Below are positions 9,149 through 18,958 of a stretch of 64,000 nucleotides of DNA, one piece after another; the first letter of the stretch is position 1; each line of letters opens with the position of its first letter. The stretch is from Devosia limi DSM 17137. Its GTDB lineage: Bacteria; Pseudomonadota; Alphaproteobacteria; Rhizobiales; Devosiaceae. Under the pieces are notes generated by a model. The model was not told where the DNA came from. It worked only from the letters and a program-made list of their open reading frames with translations, and did not search any database. The stretch is taken from assembly GCF_900128975.1 (NCBI RefSeq), contig NZ_FQVC01000004.1:253423-317422 (forward strand). The letters run 5' to 3'. Made by a program: the position numbers and the translations under genes.

Positions 9149-10323
9149 CCCAAGACCGCATCGAAGAAATGTTATCCGCCATCAAGACCGCCTTTGCCGA
9201 TGGGGCATTGGTGCGGTTGAAGCTGGGCGGGTATCACGGCGGCGAGCCCGATCTGAAATCGGTCGAGGTCAAGAAAATCACGGTCAAGGGCGGGGACAAG
9301 CTCAGCTTCACCTATCGCTACAAGACGCGCGACATCATCAAGAACTACATCCTGCCCGAGGGCATGGCGCTGCTGCGCACCGGGCTCAGGAGCGAGTTCC
9401 GCAGCGCTCAGCTGGCCACCACCGGGTTCGACATGAACTTCGAGCGCAATGGGGACAAGATCCGCCTGAAGCGCGTCGAGGTCGAGGGGCGCGAAGCACC
9501 ATCGACCGATCACAATCGCGCCAAGCAGCGGTTGGTTGCGGCCGGCGACAAGCCCTATCTCAAGGCGCTCAAGATCACTGGCGCCGACGGCCAGGTGCTG
9601 GCCGGCAGCCAGGATAAGTTCCGCCAGATCAACAAGATGGTGGAAATCTTTGCGCCGCTGATTCAGGCTATTCCGGGCGATAATCCCAAGATCGTCGATA
9701 TGGGCGCCGGCAAGGGCTATCTGACCTTTGCGCTCTACGACTACCTGGCCAATGTGGCGAAGCGCCCGGTCGAGATGGAGGGCGTCGAGTTCCGGGGAGA
9801 GCTGGTCGAACTGTGTAATGACATCGCCCATAAGTCCGGGTTCGATGGCCTGCGCTTCGAGCAGGGCTCGATCCTCGATTATGACGCGACCGGTGCCGAC
9901 GCCGTCATTGCGCTGCATGCCTGCGATACCGCCACCGACGACGCCATCTTCAAGGGGATAAAGGCCGGTGCCGCGCTGATCACCGTCGCGCCCTGCTGCC
10001 ACAAGCAGATCCGCCGGCAGATGGAAGCGGGGCACAATTCAGCCAGCATGCTGGATTTCTTGCTGCGGCACGGCACCTTCATGGAACGACAGGCCGAGAT
10101 GGTCACCGATGGGCTGCGCTCGCTGCTGCTGGAGCTGCATGGCTATCGCACCAAGGTGTTCGAGTTCATCTCCGATGCGCACACGCCCAAGAACGTGCTG
10201 ATCGTTGCCGAGAAGGATGGCCGTGTCGGTCGCGACCGCGAGGCGATCCTGGCCAAGATTGCCGAGACCAAGGCCTTCTTTGGCATCGAGTATCATTACC
10301 TGGAGCGCCTGCTCGCCGCGTGA
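9145..10323 (+). CDS. Class I SAM-dependent methyltransferase (Methyltransf_32-like)
   Basis: This 392-residue protein has an N-terminal domain of about 170 residues ([19 protein letters not shown] ...) of unknown role, then a Rossmann methyltransferase domain. The SAM-binding loop is [19 protein letters not shown], and later motifs include [18 protein letters not shown] and [12 protein letters not shown]. The TTG at 9145 is preferred: AAGGAG (9134-9139) lies five bases upstream, and the codon overlaps the prfC stop. The next in-frame ATG at 9169 has a poorer ribosome site. The substrate is not known. The family includes proteins often annotated only as 'methyltransferase', some with tRNA- or protein-related proposals that I cannot confirm here. 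Confidence 0.8.
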   Translation: MTQDRIEEMLSAIKTAFADGALVRLKLGGYHGGEPDLKSVEVKKITVKGGDKLSFTYRYKTRDIIKNYILPEGMALLRTGLRSEFRSAQLATTGFDMNFERNGDKIRLKRVEVEGREAPSTDHNRAKQRLVAAGDKPYLKALKITGADGQVLAGSQDKFRQINKMVEIFAPLIQAIPGDNPKIVDMGAGKGYLTFALYDYLANVAKRPVEMEGVEFRGELVELCNDIAHKSGFDGLRFEQGSILDYDATGADAVIALHACDTATDDAIFKGIKAGAALITVAPCCHKQIRRQMEAGHNSASMLDFLLRHGTFMERQAEMVTDGLRSLLLELHGYRTKVFEFISDAHTPKNVLIVAEKDGRVGRDREAILAKIAETKAFFGIEYHYLERLLAA

Positions 10324-10385
10324 AACTTGCCCCGAAGGGCATCAGTGACTATATCGGCGGCACCAGCCGAAAGAACCTCCCAGAC

Positions 10386-10706
10386 ATGACCAAGATCACA
10401 TTCGTCCAAAAGGACGGCGAGCGCATCGAGACCGAAGCCCAGCTGGGCTCAACGGTGATGGAAACAGCCATCATGAACGGCGTCCCCGGCGTCATTGCCG
10501 AATGCGGCGGTGCCTGCACCTGCGCCACCTGCCACGTCTATGTGGACGACGCCTGGACCGAAGCGGTCGGCGGACCCTCGGCCATGGAAGAAGACATGCT
10601 GGACTTCGCCTTCGACGTGAAGGCTACCAGCCGCCTGAGCTGCCAGATCAAGGTCAAGGACCATCTGGACGGGCTCGTTGTGCACGTGCCGAGCCGGCAG
10701 GGGTAA
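10386..10706 (+). CDS. 2Fe-2S ferredoxin, adrenodoxin type
   Basis: This 106-residue ferredoxin has the adrenodoxin/FdxB-type cluster motif: C40, C46 and C49 ([15 protein letters not shown]), with the fourth ligand in RLSCQIKV. It carries single electrons in the cytoplasm, typically for monooxygenases or Fe-S and heme pathways. An extra cysteine, C44, sits inside the loop; the second ferredoxin at 17115 has a non-Cys residue there. The ATG at 10386 gives the usual family length. An upstream GTG at 10320 would add 22 residues that do not resemble the family. No strong ribosome site is visible. Confidence 0.9.
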   Translation: MTKITFVQKDGERIETEAQLGSTVMETAIMNGVPGVIAECGGACTCATCHVYVDDAWTEAVGGPSAMEEDMLDFAFDVKATSRLSCQIKVKDHLDGLVVHVPSRQG

Positions 10707-10767
10707 GACGGGGAGCGCTGGGGGAGCGTACGCACTCCGTCCGCCAGACGTTCCGTTTACCCACGGA

Positions 10768-10851
10768 GTCATTCCCGCGCAGGCGGGAATCCACTCTTTC
10801 TGACCATCATCCATCGCTCAAAGAATGGATTCCCGCCTGCGCGGGAATGAC
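10768..10851. repeat. Palindromic repeat family A, perfect inverted pair (A2)
   Basis: A 26-base unit (10768-10793) and its perfect reverse complement (10826-10851) are separated by 32 bases. Each unit is itself palindromic around CCCGC..GCGGG. The pair lies downstream of the ferredoxin gene and could fold into a long cruciform RNA. It occupies most of the structured part of the 389-base gap 10707-11095. Confidence 0.85.
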
Positions 10852-11040
10852 CCTGTGGCTTGGGCGGATACCGTGCGTGCCGCCGGCCGCGTATTCTTGC
10901 TGCCCCACCGCTTCCCAAAGCAAAATTTGCTCTGCACCATTCCCGCACAGATTCATTTGGCGGGTTTAGGCGGTGGGCATGCGCAACATTCTAAGCGCGG
11001 AGCCTGTAGGGAAATATAAAAGCGATTGAATTTCAATGCC

Positions 11041-11069
11041 TTGTCCGGGTGGCGGGCAATGGATTATTT
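11041..11069 (+). promoter_or_regulatory. Candidate sigma-70 promoter of the cysG operon
   Basis: TTGTCC (11041-11046) and TTATTT (11064-11069) are 17 bases apart, 27 bases before the chosen cysG start. The -10 is weak. The rest of 10852-11040 shows no gene or clear operator. Confidence 0.3.
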
Positions 11070-11095
11070 TGCCCCTGTCAGTCATCAGGGTTCCA

Positions 11096-12490
11096 ATGGG
11101 TCAACTCAACACATTTCCGTTGAGCTACAAAGTGCAGGGTCAGCGCATAGTCATCGTCGGCGGTGGAGACGAGGCCCTCAACAAGACCCGGTTAGCCACT
11201 AAGACGACTGCTTTAGTCGTGATTATCTCCCGCCATATCGAAGCCGATTTTTCGGCGCTGCCGGTCACCGTGATCGAGCGGGCGTTCGAGCCCGGCGACC
11301 TCGATGGCACGGCGCTGGTGTTCGTTGCCGAAGAGGGCGCCGATGCCCAGGCGGCGAAGCTGGCGGCGCGGGCGCGGGGCATTCCGCTCAATGTGGTGGA
11401 TGTCCCGGCCGAGTGCGATTTCTATACACCCTCGATCATCGACCGGGCGCCGCTGACCATTGCCATCTCCTCCGAGGGGGATGCTCCGGTACTGGCACGG
11501 CTGGTGCGGGCGCGGATCGAGGCGATGCTGTCGCCGCGGATCGGCAAAATCGCTGGGCTGGCCGGTAGCTTACGCCACAAGGCTGAACAGCTGATTCACG
11601 ATGGCGCGGCCCGGCGGCGCTTCTATGAGGCGCTGGTGACCTCGCCAGCCATCGAAGCGGCCGAGCAGCGCGGCGAGGGCGTGGCGGCTGCAACCGAGTT
11701 ACTGACCCAGCATGCTGCTGCCAATGGCGGGGCTGGCGTGGTCTGGCTGATCGGGGCCGGGCCGGGCTCGGAAGACCTGCTGACCCTGCGCGCCCAGCGG
11801 CTACTGCAGGAAGCAGATGTGATCGTGCATGATCAATTGGTGCCCGAAGCGGTGGTCGAGATGGGCCGCCGGGATGCCGAGCGCATTTCGGTGGGCAAGG
11901 CCAAAGGCCATCATTCGTTTTCGCAGGCGCAGATCAATACGCTGATCGTGCGGCTGGCCGGGCAGGGCAAGCGCGTGGCGCGACTCAAGTCGGGTGATCC
12001 GATGATCTTCGGGCGGGCCGGCGAGGAAATCGCGGCATTGCGCAAGGCCGGTATCGGCTATCAGATCGTGCCCGGCGTCAGCGCGGCGTTGGCGGCCGCG
12101 GCTGATACGGCGACGCCGGTGACGCTGCGCAAGGTTTCGAGCGGCTTCATCATGGCGACGGCGCATGGTGCCGATGACAGCGACCTCACCCATTGGGCGG
12201 CGCTGGCGCAGTCCGGGCTGACGCTGGCGCTTTATATGGGCAAGTCGATTTCGGCCGATGTGGCCAGCCGGCTGATCGGGCATGGGGCCAGTGCAGCGCT
12301 GCCGGTGGGCATCGTGGTCAATGCGGGCCGGGCCGACAAGGCGCTCTATTCGGGCACACTGGGCGGGCTGGCCAATGGCGCGGTGGATTTCGCCGATGGC
12401 CCGGCAATCATTTTCGTAGGCGAAGCCGTTGCGGCGGGGGATTGGGGCGACGCCGCCCAGGTCGCCGCCGATGGCTTCAAGGTGGCATGA
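11096..12490 (+). CDS. cysG: Siroheme synthase (trifunctional CysG)
   Basis: This 464-residue fusion makes siroheme, the cofactor of the sulfite reductase encoded just downstream. The N-terminal half (about 1-215) is the precorrin-2 dehydrogenase/ferrochelatase with an NAD-binding loop VIVGGGDEALNKTRL. The C-terminal half (about 220-464) is uroporphyrinogen-III C-methyltransferase with WLIGAGPGSEDLLTLRAQ and LKSGDPMIFGRAGEE. Length matches E. coli CysG (457). The ATG at 11096 (MGQLNTFPLS) is chosen over 11036 because the added 20 residues look unlike the family. It is the first gene of the cys cluster. Confidence 0.95.
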   Translation: MGQLNTFPLSYKVQGQRIVIVGGGDEALNKTRLATKTTALVVIISRHIEADFSALPVTVIERAFEPGDLDGTALVFVAEEGADAQAAKLAARARGIPLNVVDVPAECDFYTPSIIDRAPLTIAISSEGDAPVLARLVRARIEAMLSPRIGKIAGLAGSLRHKAEQLIHDGAARRRFYEALVTSPAIEAAEQRGEGVAAATELLTQHAAANGGAGVVWLIGAGPGSEDLLTLRAQRLLQEADVIVHDQLVPEAVVEMGRRDAERISVGKAKGHHSFSQAQINTLIVRLAGQGKRVARLKSGDPMIFGRAGEEIAALRKAGIGYQIVPGVSAALAAAADTATPVTLRKVSSGFIMATAHGADDSDLTHWAALAQSGLTLALYMGKSISADVASRLIGHGASAALPVGIVVNAGRADKALYSGTLGGLANGAVDFADGPAIIFVGEAVAAGDWGDAAQVAADGFKVA

Positions 12491-12491
12491 G

Positions 12492-12815
12492 ATGGACATA
12501 CTGACTGGCAACGAGCTGACGTCCGGCGGGACGGTTTATCTGGATGTGCATGGGCGCTGGGTGGAAAGCCTGCAGGCGGCGCGGCTGTTCGGCAAGGATG
12601 ATGCCGAAGCCCGCGACGCCGCTTTGGCCGCCACCAAGGCGGGCGGGCGTGTCATCAGTCTGGAAATCGAGGAAGTCGAGGACCTGGGCGGCCGCATCGT
12701 GCCCAAGCGGTTGCGCGAACGCATCCGCGCGCTGGGTCCGACGGCACCACTGACATTGAACGGCGAGATCTACGACCGCCAGCATCTGGGTGAGGACGGT
12801 CATGTATCGATATGA
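12492..12815 (+). CDS. DUF2849 domain protein of the sulfite reductase operon
   Basis: This 107-residue protein starts MDILTGNELTSGGTVYLD and includes the line WVESLQAARLF. That is the typical N-terminus of DUF2849, a small alphaproteobacterial family found between cysG and the sulfite/nitrite reductase gene. It starts one base after the cysG stop and its end overlaps the start of cysI by 14 bases, so it is in the same transcript. No catalytic residues or membrane segments are seen. A role in assembly or electron delivery to sulfite reductase is an inference from neighbourhood only. Confidence 0.85.
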   Translation: MDILTGNELTSGGTVYLDVHGRWVESLQAARLFGKDDAEARDAALAATKAGGRVISLEIEEVEDLGGRIVPKRLRERIRALGPTAPLTLNGEIYDRQHLGEDGHVSI

Positions 12816-14460
12816 CGAATTCGACGCGGCCTTTGTCGAAGGCCGCACGGCGCAATTTGCCGATCAGGTGAAGCGGCGCCTGTCGGGCGAACTGAGCGAA
12901 GACCAGTTCCGCCCGCTGCGGCTGATGAACGGGCTCTATCTGCAGTTGCATGCCTATATGCTGCGGGTCGCGGTGCCCTATGGCACGCTCAATTCGCGCC
13001 AGATGCGCAAGCTGGCCCATATCGCGCGCACCTATGATCGCGGCTATGGCCATTTCACCACCCGGCAGAACATCCAGTACAACTGGCCCCGGCTGAAGGA
13101 TATTCCGGTCATTCTGGGCGAGCTGGCCTCGGTCGAGATGCATGCCATCCAGACGTCGGGCAATTGCATTCGTAATGTGACCACCGACCAGTTTGCCGGG
13201 GCGGCGCTGGACGAGATCATCGATCCGCGTCCGGTGGGCGAGATCATCCGGCAGTGGTCGAGCCTGCACCCGGAATTCTCCTATCTGCCGCGCAAGTTCA
13301 AGATTGCCATCACGGGATCGCCCAATGACCGCGCCGCGATCCGTTTCCACGATATCGGCCTGCAGGCAGCGGCCAATGCGGCGGGTGATGTCGGTTGGGA
13401 AGTCTGGGTTGGCGGTGGCCTTGGCCGCACGCCGATGATCGGCAAGCTGATCAACAGCTTCGTGCCCAATGAGCATTTGCTGGCTTATCTCGAAAGCATC
13501 ATGCGCGTTTACAACCGCTATGGCCGCCGGGACAACAAGTACAAGGCGCGCATCAAGATCCTGGTCCATGAAGAGGGGCTGGAGACGATCAAGGGGCAGG
13601 TCGAGGCCGAGTTCGCCGAAGTGCGCGGTGGGGTGCTGACACTGCCCAGCGAAGAGCTGGACCGTATCTCTGCCTATTTCGAGCCGCCGGCCTTTCCATC
13701 GCAGAGTGCGACGCGGATCGATGTGGCGCGCGAGTTGATCCTTGATCCAGCCTATGGGCGCTGGCTGGAGCATAATCTCAATTCTCATCGCCAGCCCGGC
13801 TATGCCTCGGTGACGATTTCGCTGAAGCCGGTGGGTGGCGCGCCGGGCGATGCCACCGATGCGCAGATGGATGTGGTGGCCGATCTGGCCGAGCGGTATT
13901 CGTTCGACGAATTGCGCGTTACCCATGAGCAGAACCTGGTGCTGCCCCATGTGGCGATTGCCGATCTCCGCGAAGTCTATGATGCGCTGGTGGCGAGCGG
14001 GCTGGCCGAAGGCAATGCCGGGCTGATCACCGACATGATCTGCTGCCCGGGCCTCGATTTCTGCGCGCTGGCCAATGCCCGCTCGATCCCCATTGCGCAG
14101 GCGATTTCGCACAAATTCGCGGCGCCCGAGCGGCAGGCCGAAATCGGCGATCTCAAGATCAAGATTTCCGGGTGCATCAATGCCTGCGGCCACCACCATG
14201 TCGGCCATATCGGCATTCTGGGCGTGGAGAAGAAGGGCGGCGAGCTCTATCAGATCACGCTGGGGGGTGATGCCACGCAGGACGCGTCGGTGGGCAAGAT
14301 TCTCGGGCCCGGCTTTGAGGCCGACAAGGTGCCCGGCGCCATCGAAACGCTGGTCGATACCTATATCGCGCGGCGGCAAAGCGCCGACGAGACCTTCATT
14401 GCCGCCTATCGACGCCTGGGCGAAGCTCCGTTCAAGGAGGCCCTTTATGGCAACGGCTAG
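12802..14460 (+). CDS. cysI: Sulfite (nitrite-type) reductase hemoprotein
   Basis: This 552-residue siroheme/4Fe-4S enzyme reduces sulfite to sulfide by six electrons. The cluster ligands are visible as C415-X5-C421 (within MICCPGLDFC) and C458-X3-C462 (GCINACGHHHVGHIG). The ferredoxin-like halves carry GHFTTRQNIQYNW and RVTHEQNLVLPH. It resembles the ferredoxin- or NADPH-dependent one-subunit reductases that many Hyphomicrobiales use for sulfate assimilation; nitrite cannot be excluded as substrate from sequence. ATG 12802 has GTGAGGA upstream and overlaps the DUF2849 gene. cysG upstream and cysH downstream support sulfite. Confidence 0.93.
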   Translation: MYRYDEFDAAFVEGRTAQFADQVKRRLSGELSEDQFRPLRLMNGLYLQLHAYMLRVAVPYGTLNSRQMRKLAHIARTYDRGYGHFTTRQNIQYNWPRLKDIPVILGELASVEMHAIQTSGNCIRNVTTDQFAGAALDEIIDPRPVGEIIRQWSSLHPEFSYLPRKFKIAITGSPNDRAAIRFHDIGLQAAANAAGDVGWEVWVGGGLGRTPMIGKLINSFVPNEHLLAYLESIMRVYNRYGRRDNKYKARIKILVHEEGLETIKGQVEAEFAEVRGGVLTLPSEELDRISAYFEPPAFPSQSATRIDVARELILDPAYGRWLEHNLNSHRQPGYASVTISLKPVGGAPGDATDAQMDVVADLAERYSFDELRVTHEQNLVLPHVAIADLREVYDALVASGLAEGNAGLITDMICCPGLDFCALANARSIPIAQAISHKFAAPERQAEIGDLKIKISGCINACGHHHVGHIGILGVEKKGGELYQITLGGDATQDASVGKILGPGFEADKVPGAIETLVDTYIARRQSADETFIAAYRRLGEAPFKEALYGNG

Positions 14461-14467
14461 CGATCTT

Positions 14468-14593
14468 CACCTCTCCCCCCGGGGGAGAGGTCGGGGCGCA
14501 GCGACGGGTGAGGGGGCCTCTCTCATCCGCTTTGTTGCGAATAGGCCCCCTCACCCGACCCAAGAGGGTCGACCTCTCCCCCCGGGGAGAGGT
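14468..14593. repeat. Large nested palindromic repeat, family C (C1), between cysI and cysH
   Basis: Two outer palindromes (CACCTCTCCCCCCGGGGGAG at 14469 onward and CCTCTCCCCCCGGGGAGAGG at 14573 onward) flank inner inverted arms, GGGTGAGGGGGCC and GGCCCCCTCACCC. The whole element can fold into one long hairpin inside the cys transcript. A decayed copy of its right arm lies at 29256-29294. Confidence 0.85.
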
Positions 14594-14630
14594 GGCGCTG
14601 CCGCGCCGGCAGCCACATCAGAGACGCAAT

Positions 14631-15902
14631 ATGGGACTGCCTAAAATGCTCCATTCGGAACGCAAACCCGACAAGCTGCGCTCGCTCGGCATTCTGGCGC
14701 TCAACGGCATGTTCGACGAAATGGACGCGGTCGGCGTGCTGCGTCAGGCGGCGGCGGAAATCCTGCCGGGTGACGTGGCCATCGTTTCGTCCTTTGGGGC
14801 GGACTCGGCCGTGCTGCTGCATCTGGTGGCACAGGTCGATCCCAGCCTGCCGGTATATTTCCTCGAAACCGGCAAGCATTTCGCCGAAACGCTGGCCTAT
14901 GTCGAAACGCTGAAAAGCCAACTCGGGCTGATCAATGTCATCGCCATTCATCCGGATCCGGCCGATGTGAAGCGCTTCGATCCCAATGGCGATCTGTGGG
15001 AAACCGATCCCGACAGCTGCTGCCATATCCGCAAGACCGAGCCGCTGGAGCCGATCACCGAGCAGTTCGGCGGCTGGGTGACCGGGCGCAAGCGCTTCCA
15101 GACCAAGGAACGCGGCGTGCTGCCGCATTTCGAGCTGACGAGCGATGATCGCATCAAGATCAATCCGCTGGCCTATTTCACCGATGCCGATGTCAACCAG
15201 TACAAGATCGACCATGGCCTGCCCGAGCACCCGCTGTTCGCCCGGGGCTACAAGTCGATTGGCTGCGCGCCCTGCACCTCGGTGGTTGCCGAAGGTGAGG
15301 ATCCGCGCGCCGGACGGTGGCGCGGCCTGAACAAAAAGGAATGCGGCATCCATTTCGACTTCAATGGAGCGATTGCCTCGCCGATGTCTGCTGCCAAGTT
15401 CACGCTGCACAAGGATGGCGCCTTCATTGCCGACCCGTTCCACGCCTGGGAAGATGGGGATGATGCCGCCTCGGCGCGCTACAAGCATATCCCGCTGCCA
15501 GTGTTTCTCGAGAGCCGCGATGCGGTGCTGGCCAATCCGCATCCGATGGGGCTGCTGGTGTCGCCCGGTGACGCCATCGAGAGCGTTGAGGCCGATCTCG
15601 GGCGCTTTGCCTCGATCGCCATCAAGTTCCCGGCCTTCTCGGATGGTCGCGGCTATTCAACGGCGCGCCTTTTGGCTGAACGCTACCATTATGCCAATGA
15701 AATCCGCGCGGTAGGGGATGTTCTGCAGGATCAGATTCCGCTGATGCGGCGCTGCGGCATCAATGCGCTGGTGGTGACGCATGAGCCGACACGTCAGGCG
15801 CTGGTGGAGAACCGGCTGCCGGAAGTGGCTTTATTCTATCAGCCTGTGGGGGTTACAGAGGTGCCGGTCGGCACGCGCCCCTATCTTCGCCGCGCGCATT
15901 GA
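14631..15902 (+). CDS. cysH: Adenylyl-sulfate reductase fused to a DUF934 domain
   Basis: The 423-residue protein has two parts. Residues 1-265 are a CysH reductase that reduces activated sulfate to sulfite. C130-C131, C212 and C215 (GCAPC) form the four-Cys motif of 4Fe-4S APS reductases, and C238 (KKECGIH) is the catalytic cysteine. Residues about 265-423 match DUF934, with FPAFSDGRGYSTARLLAERY and AVGDVLQDQ, a domain normally made by a separate cys-cluster gene. The frame is continuous with no stop or shift at the junction. ATG 14631 is chosen because earlier codons come from the palindromic repeat; ATG 14646 is an alternative. The four-Cys motif favours APS over PAPS as substrate. Confidence 0.93.
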   Translation: MGLPKMLHSERKPDKLRSLGILALNGMFDEMDAVGVLRQAAAEILPGDVAIVSSFGADSAVLLHLVAQVDPSLPVYFLETGKHFAETLAYVETLKSQLGLINVIAIHPDPADVKRFDPNGDLWETDPDSCCHIRKTEPLEPITEQFGGWVTGRKRFQTKERGVLPHFELTSDDRIKINPLAYFTDADVNQYKIDHGLPEHPLFARGYKSIGCAPCTSVVAEGEDPRAGRWRGLNKKECGIHFDFNGAIASPMSAAKFTLHKDGAFIADPFHAWEDGDDAASARYKHIPLPVFLESRDAVLANPHPMGLLVSPGDAIESVEADLGRFASIAIKFPAFSDGRGYSTARLLAERYHYANEIRAVGDVLQDQIPLMRRCGINALVVTHEPTRQALVENRLPEVALFYQPVGVTEVPVGTRPYLRRAH

Positions 15903-15962
15903 GGTAATCGGAGCGCGTTCATCGCGATTGGCAGATCGCTCTGCCGGTCACTCAATCACCGC

Positions 15963-15988
15963 GTCATTCCTGCACAGGCGGGAATCCA
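15963..15988. repeat. Palindromic repeat family A, single copy (A3)
   Basis: The copy begins GTCATTCCTGCACAGGCGGG and ends GAATCC, with two changes from the A2 unit. It lies between cysH and the ferredoxin reductase gene. No partner copy is seen nearby. Confidence 0.7.
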
Positions 15989-16048
15989 ATTTCTGGCGTA
16001 AATGCCATGGATGCTCCGCCGCGGTGGAGATGCACCGAGACAAACTGA

Positions 16049-17113
<1,065 letters not shown>

Positions 17114-17114
17114 G

Positions 17115-17444
17115 ATGAAGATCCTCGTCACCGATCAGGTCGGCACCGAGCACGAGCTGGAAGGGCTCGAAGGCTGGCGCGTGATGGAAGTGATCCGCGA
17201 CTGGGGCCTCAATATCAAGGCCGAGTGCGGCGGCGCGCTGAGCTGCGCCACCTGCCATGTCTATGTCGACAAGAGCTGGCTCGACGTGGTCGGTGCCCCC
17301 AGCGATGAGGAAGAGGACATGCTCGACAGCGTCGGGGACGTCCGCTCCAATTCGCGGCTGTCGTGCCAGCTGCTGATGAGCGATGCGCTCGATGGGCTGA
17401 AGCTGACCCTGGCGCCAAGTGCGGCGAAGGAAGAAGCGGCGTAA
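17115..17444 (+). CDS. 2Fe-2S ferredoxin paired with the reductase
   Basis: This 109-residue adrenodoxin-type ferredoxin has [16 protein letters not shown] (C-X5-C-X2-C) and RLSCQLLM as fourth ligand. It begins one base after the ferredoxin reductase stop, so the two are co-translated and probably redox partners. It is clearly related to, but distinct from, the ferredoxin at 10386-10706: it has a different N-terminus, more acidic residues around EEEDMLDSVG, and lacks the extra loop cysteine. The C-terminal AAKEEAA tail is probably disordered. Confidence 0.92.
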   Translation: MKILVTDQVGTEHELEGLEGWRVMEVIRDWGLNIKAECGGALSCATCHVYVDKSWLDVVGAPSDEEEDMLDSVGDVRSNSRLSCQLLMSDALDGLKLTLAPSAAKEEAA

Positions 17445-17498
17445 GGGTTGCTGAGGTTGGAGCGGGCTGTTGCGTTTTTCGCCCCGATCCTTCCCCAT

Positions 17499-17575
17499 CG
17501 TCATTGCCCGGCTCGTCCGGGCAATCCATCTGCCTGTTAAAAAGCTAGACCACCCGGACAAGCCGGGTGGTGACG
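17499..17575. repeat. Composite palindromic repeat family B (B1)
   Basis: The unit starts CGTCATTGCCCGGCTCGTCC and ends CACCCGGACAAGCCGGGTGG followed by TGACG. Two small palindromes, GCCCGG..CCGGGC and CACCCGG..CCGGGTG, sit within inverted ends. It lies between convergent genes. Copies B2 (39835-39916) and B3 (41752-41830) share ends and order but differ in the middle 20-25 bases. Confidence 0.85.
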
Positions 17576-17632
17576 GCTGTTGGGGTGTCGGACCACCGTC
17601 GCTCATTCCGCTGGCGCGAACAGCGCAGCAAA

Positions 17633-17657
17633 TAAGCCGGGCAATGAGCCCGGCTTA
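17633..17657 (-). terminator. Intrinsic terminator of the FMN reductase gene
   Basis: A perfect 10-bp stem TAAGCCGGGC/GCCCGGCTTA has a 5-base loop and is followed on the minus strand by a short T-rich run. It begins a few bases after the stop at 17663. Confidence 0.65.
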
Positions 17658-17662
17658 TGCAT

Positions 17663-18235
17663 TTACTCGGCGGCAATCTGGACGTTGGGGGTGCCGTGAC
17701 GTTCGACGAAGGTGGCGAAGCGCTGCATGAAGCCGAGCAGCAGCGTGCGGGTTTCTTCGTTGGTGACGTCGTCGTTTTCGTCGAACAGGCCCGGCGTGGT
17801 GCGCAGGAAGATTTCGGGCTGGCCCATGACCAGCATGTCGAGATGCGGCAGGATGGTGCGGAGCTGGGTCTGGGCGGCCGCAGTGCCGACCGCGCCGACC
17901 GAGGTGCCGGTGATGGCGACGGGTTTGCCGCCCCATGAACTCTTGCCCCAGGGGCGCGAACCCCATTCCAGCGCGCTCTTGATGACGCCGGTAAACGAGC
18001 GATTGTATTCCGGGGTCACGATCAGCACGCCGTCAGCGGCTTCGACGCGGCGCTTGAGGTCCAGCACGGCCTGGGGCGGGTTGGGCCACAGGTCGTTGTT
18101 GTAATGGGGCAGTGCGCTCAGATCGATGAAGTCGAAATCGAGCAGCGGCGCGCCCAGCTTGGCCAGGGCCTTGGCATATTTGCGATTGATGGAGGCAGCG
18201 CTGAGGCTGCCGACGATGACGGCGACGGTCGGCAT
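17663..18235 (-). CDS. NADPH-dependent FMN reductase (ChrR/ArsH-like flavoprotein)
   Basis: This 190-residue flavodoxin-fold protein starts MPTVAVIVGSLSAASINRKY, where the GSLS..S phosphate loop binds FMN. TPEYNRSFTGVIKSALEW is the family signature of NADPH:FMN/quinone reductases. Such enzymes reduce quinones, chromate or azo compounds through bound FMN in the cytoplasm. The physiological substrate cannot be read from sequence. It is divergent from a HxlR-type regulator across a 183-base gap, a common arrangement in which the regulator controls the oxidoreductase in response to aldehydes, quinones or oxidants. Confidence 0.9.
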   Translation of the reverse strand: MPTVAVIVGSLSAASINRKYAKALAKLGAPLLDFDFIDLSALPHYNNDLWPNPPQAVLDLKRRVEAADGVLIVTPEYNRSFTGVIKSALEWGSRPWGKSSWGGKPVAITGTSVGAVGTAAAQTQLRTILPHLDMLVMGQPEIFLRTTPGLFDENDDVTNEETRTLLLGFMQRFATFVERHGTPNVQIAAE

Positions 18236-18418
18236 TGGATATCCAGACGGTATAAACTAGTAACTGCCCTTCTATGCGCCTCGCGGCGGCTCCGCTCAAC
18301 GTGACAGTTTGATGCAGAATTGGCGGGCGTAAGCTGTGGTATCTGTTGGTGACTGACGCTATATGAGTGACTGTCTTTTCCGTCGCAAGGCGGCACTTTT
18401 TCACTACGCGAGGCCCAG

Positions 18419-18835
18419 TTGAAACCGACAGATTCCCATGAGGATTGCCGCCCGGTCGGCGAAATCCTCCACCAGATTGGTGGCAAATGGACCGTGCTGA
18501 TCATCACGCGGCTGGGTGATGGCCCCAAACGCTTTGGCGAACTCAAGCGCATGGTCGGCGGCATCAGCCAGAAGGTTCTGACTTCCACGCTGCGCGATCT
18601 GGAGATGGATGGCTTCGTTACCCGAACGGTGACGCCATCAATCCCGCCACGGGTGGATTACGAATTGACCGATCTTGGCCGGGATCTGCTGGTGCCGCTC
18701 TCGGCTATCGGCGAATGGGCCATCGCCAACCGGCCGAGGGTTTTGGCAGCCCGGCGGCAGTATCTTGAGGACCATCCGGAAGCGATGCCCAAGCGGGCGG
18801 CGCATGTGGCGTTGATGAAGCAGGCGGCGGAGTAG
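18419..18835 (+). CDS. HxlR-family winged-helix transcriptional regulator
   Basis: The 138-residue protein has the HxlR core PVGEILHQIGGKWTVLIITR, then RFGELKRMVGGISQKVLTST as recognition region and a wing around TRTVTPSIPPRVDYEL. Family members are small dimeric activators or repressors that often sense electrophiles through a cysteine near the N-terminus; here there is a single Cys, C10. The start is TTG 18419 with GAGG just upstream. No usable ATG exists before residue 42. It probably controls the divergent FMN reductase. An ACTAGT-centred imperfect palindrome at about 18255-18270 could be part of the operator, but this is weak. Confidence 0.88.
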   Translation: MKPTDSHEDCRPVGEILHQIGGKWTVLIITRLGDGPKRFGELKRMVGGISQKVLTSTLRDLEMDGFVTRTVTPSIPPRVDYELTDLGRDLLVPLSAIGEWAIANRPRVLAARRQYLEDHPEAMPKRAAHVALMKQAAE

Positions 18836-18886
18836 GCGCTCGCGCGTGGGGCGTGCTTGACGGCTCCTGTCCACCACACCCACCGG

Positions 18887-18912
18887 GTCATTCCCGCCTG
18901 CGCGGGAATGAC
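18887..18912. repeat. Palindromic repeat family A, symmetric copy (A4)
   Basis: GTCATTCCCGCCTGCGCGGG then AATGAC form a nearly perfect 26-base palindrome in the 123-base gap between the convergent HxlR and DUF697 genes. It may also serve as a transcription end. Confidence 0.75.
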
Positions 18913-18958
18913 TCAGCGGGTAGTCAGGCAATGCGGACGACTGGACTTACGGTGGCCC

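Noticed and set aside
12655-14379. Minus-strand frame of 574 residues opposite cysI
   Set aside because: It is the antisense of an enzyme with clear Fe-S and siroheme motifs.
18236-18418. HxlR operator centred on ACTAGT
   Set aside because: Only a short core is palindromic; flanks do not match, so it is mentioned with the regulator but not listed as a site.
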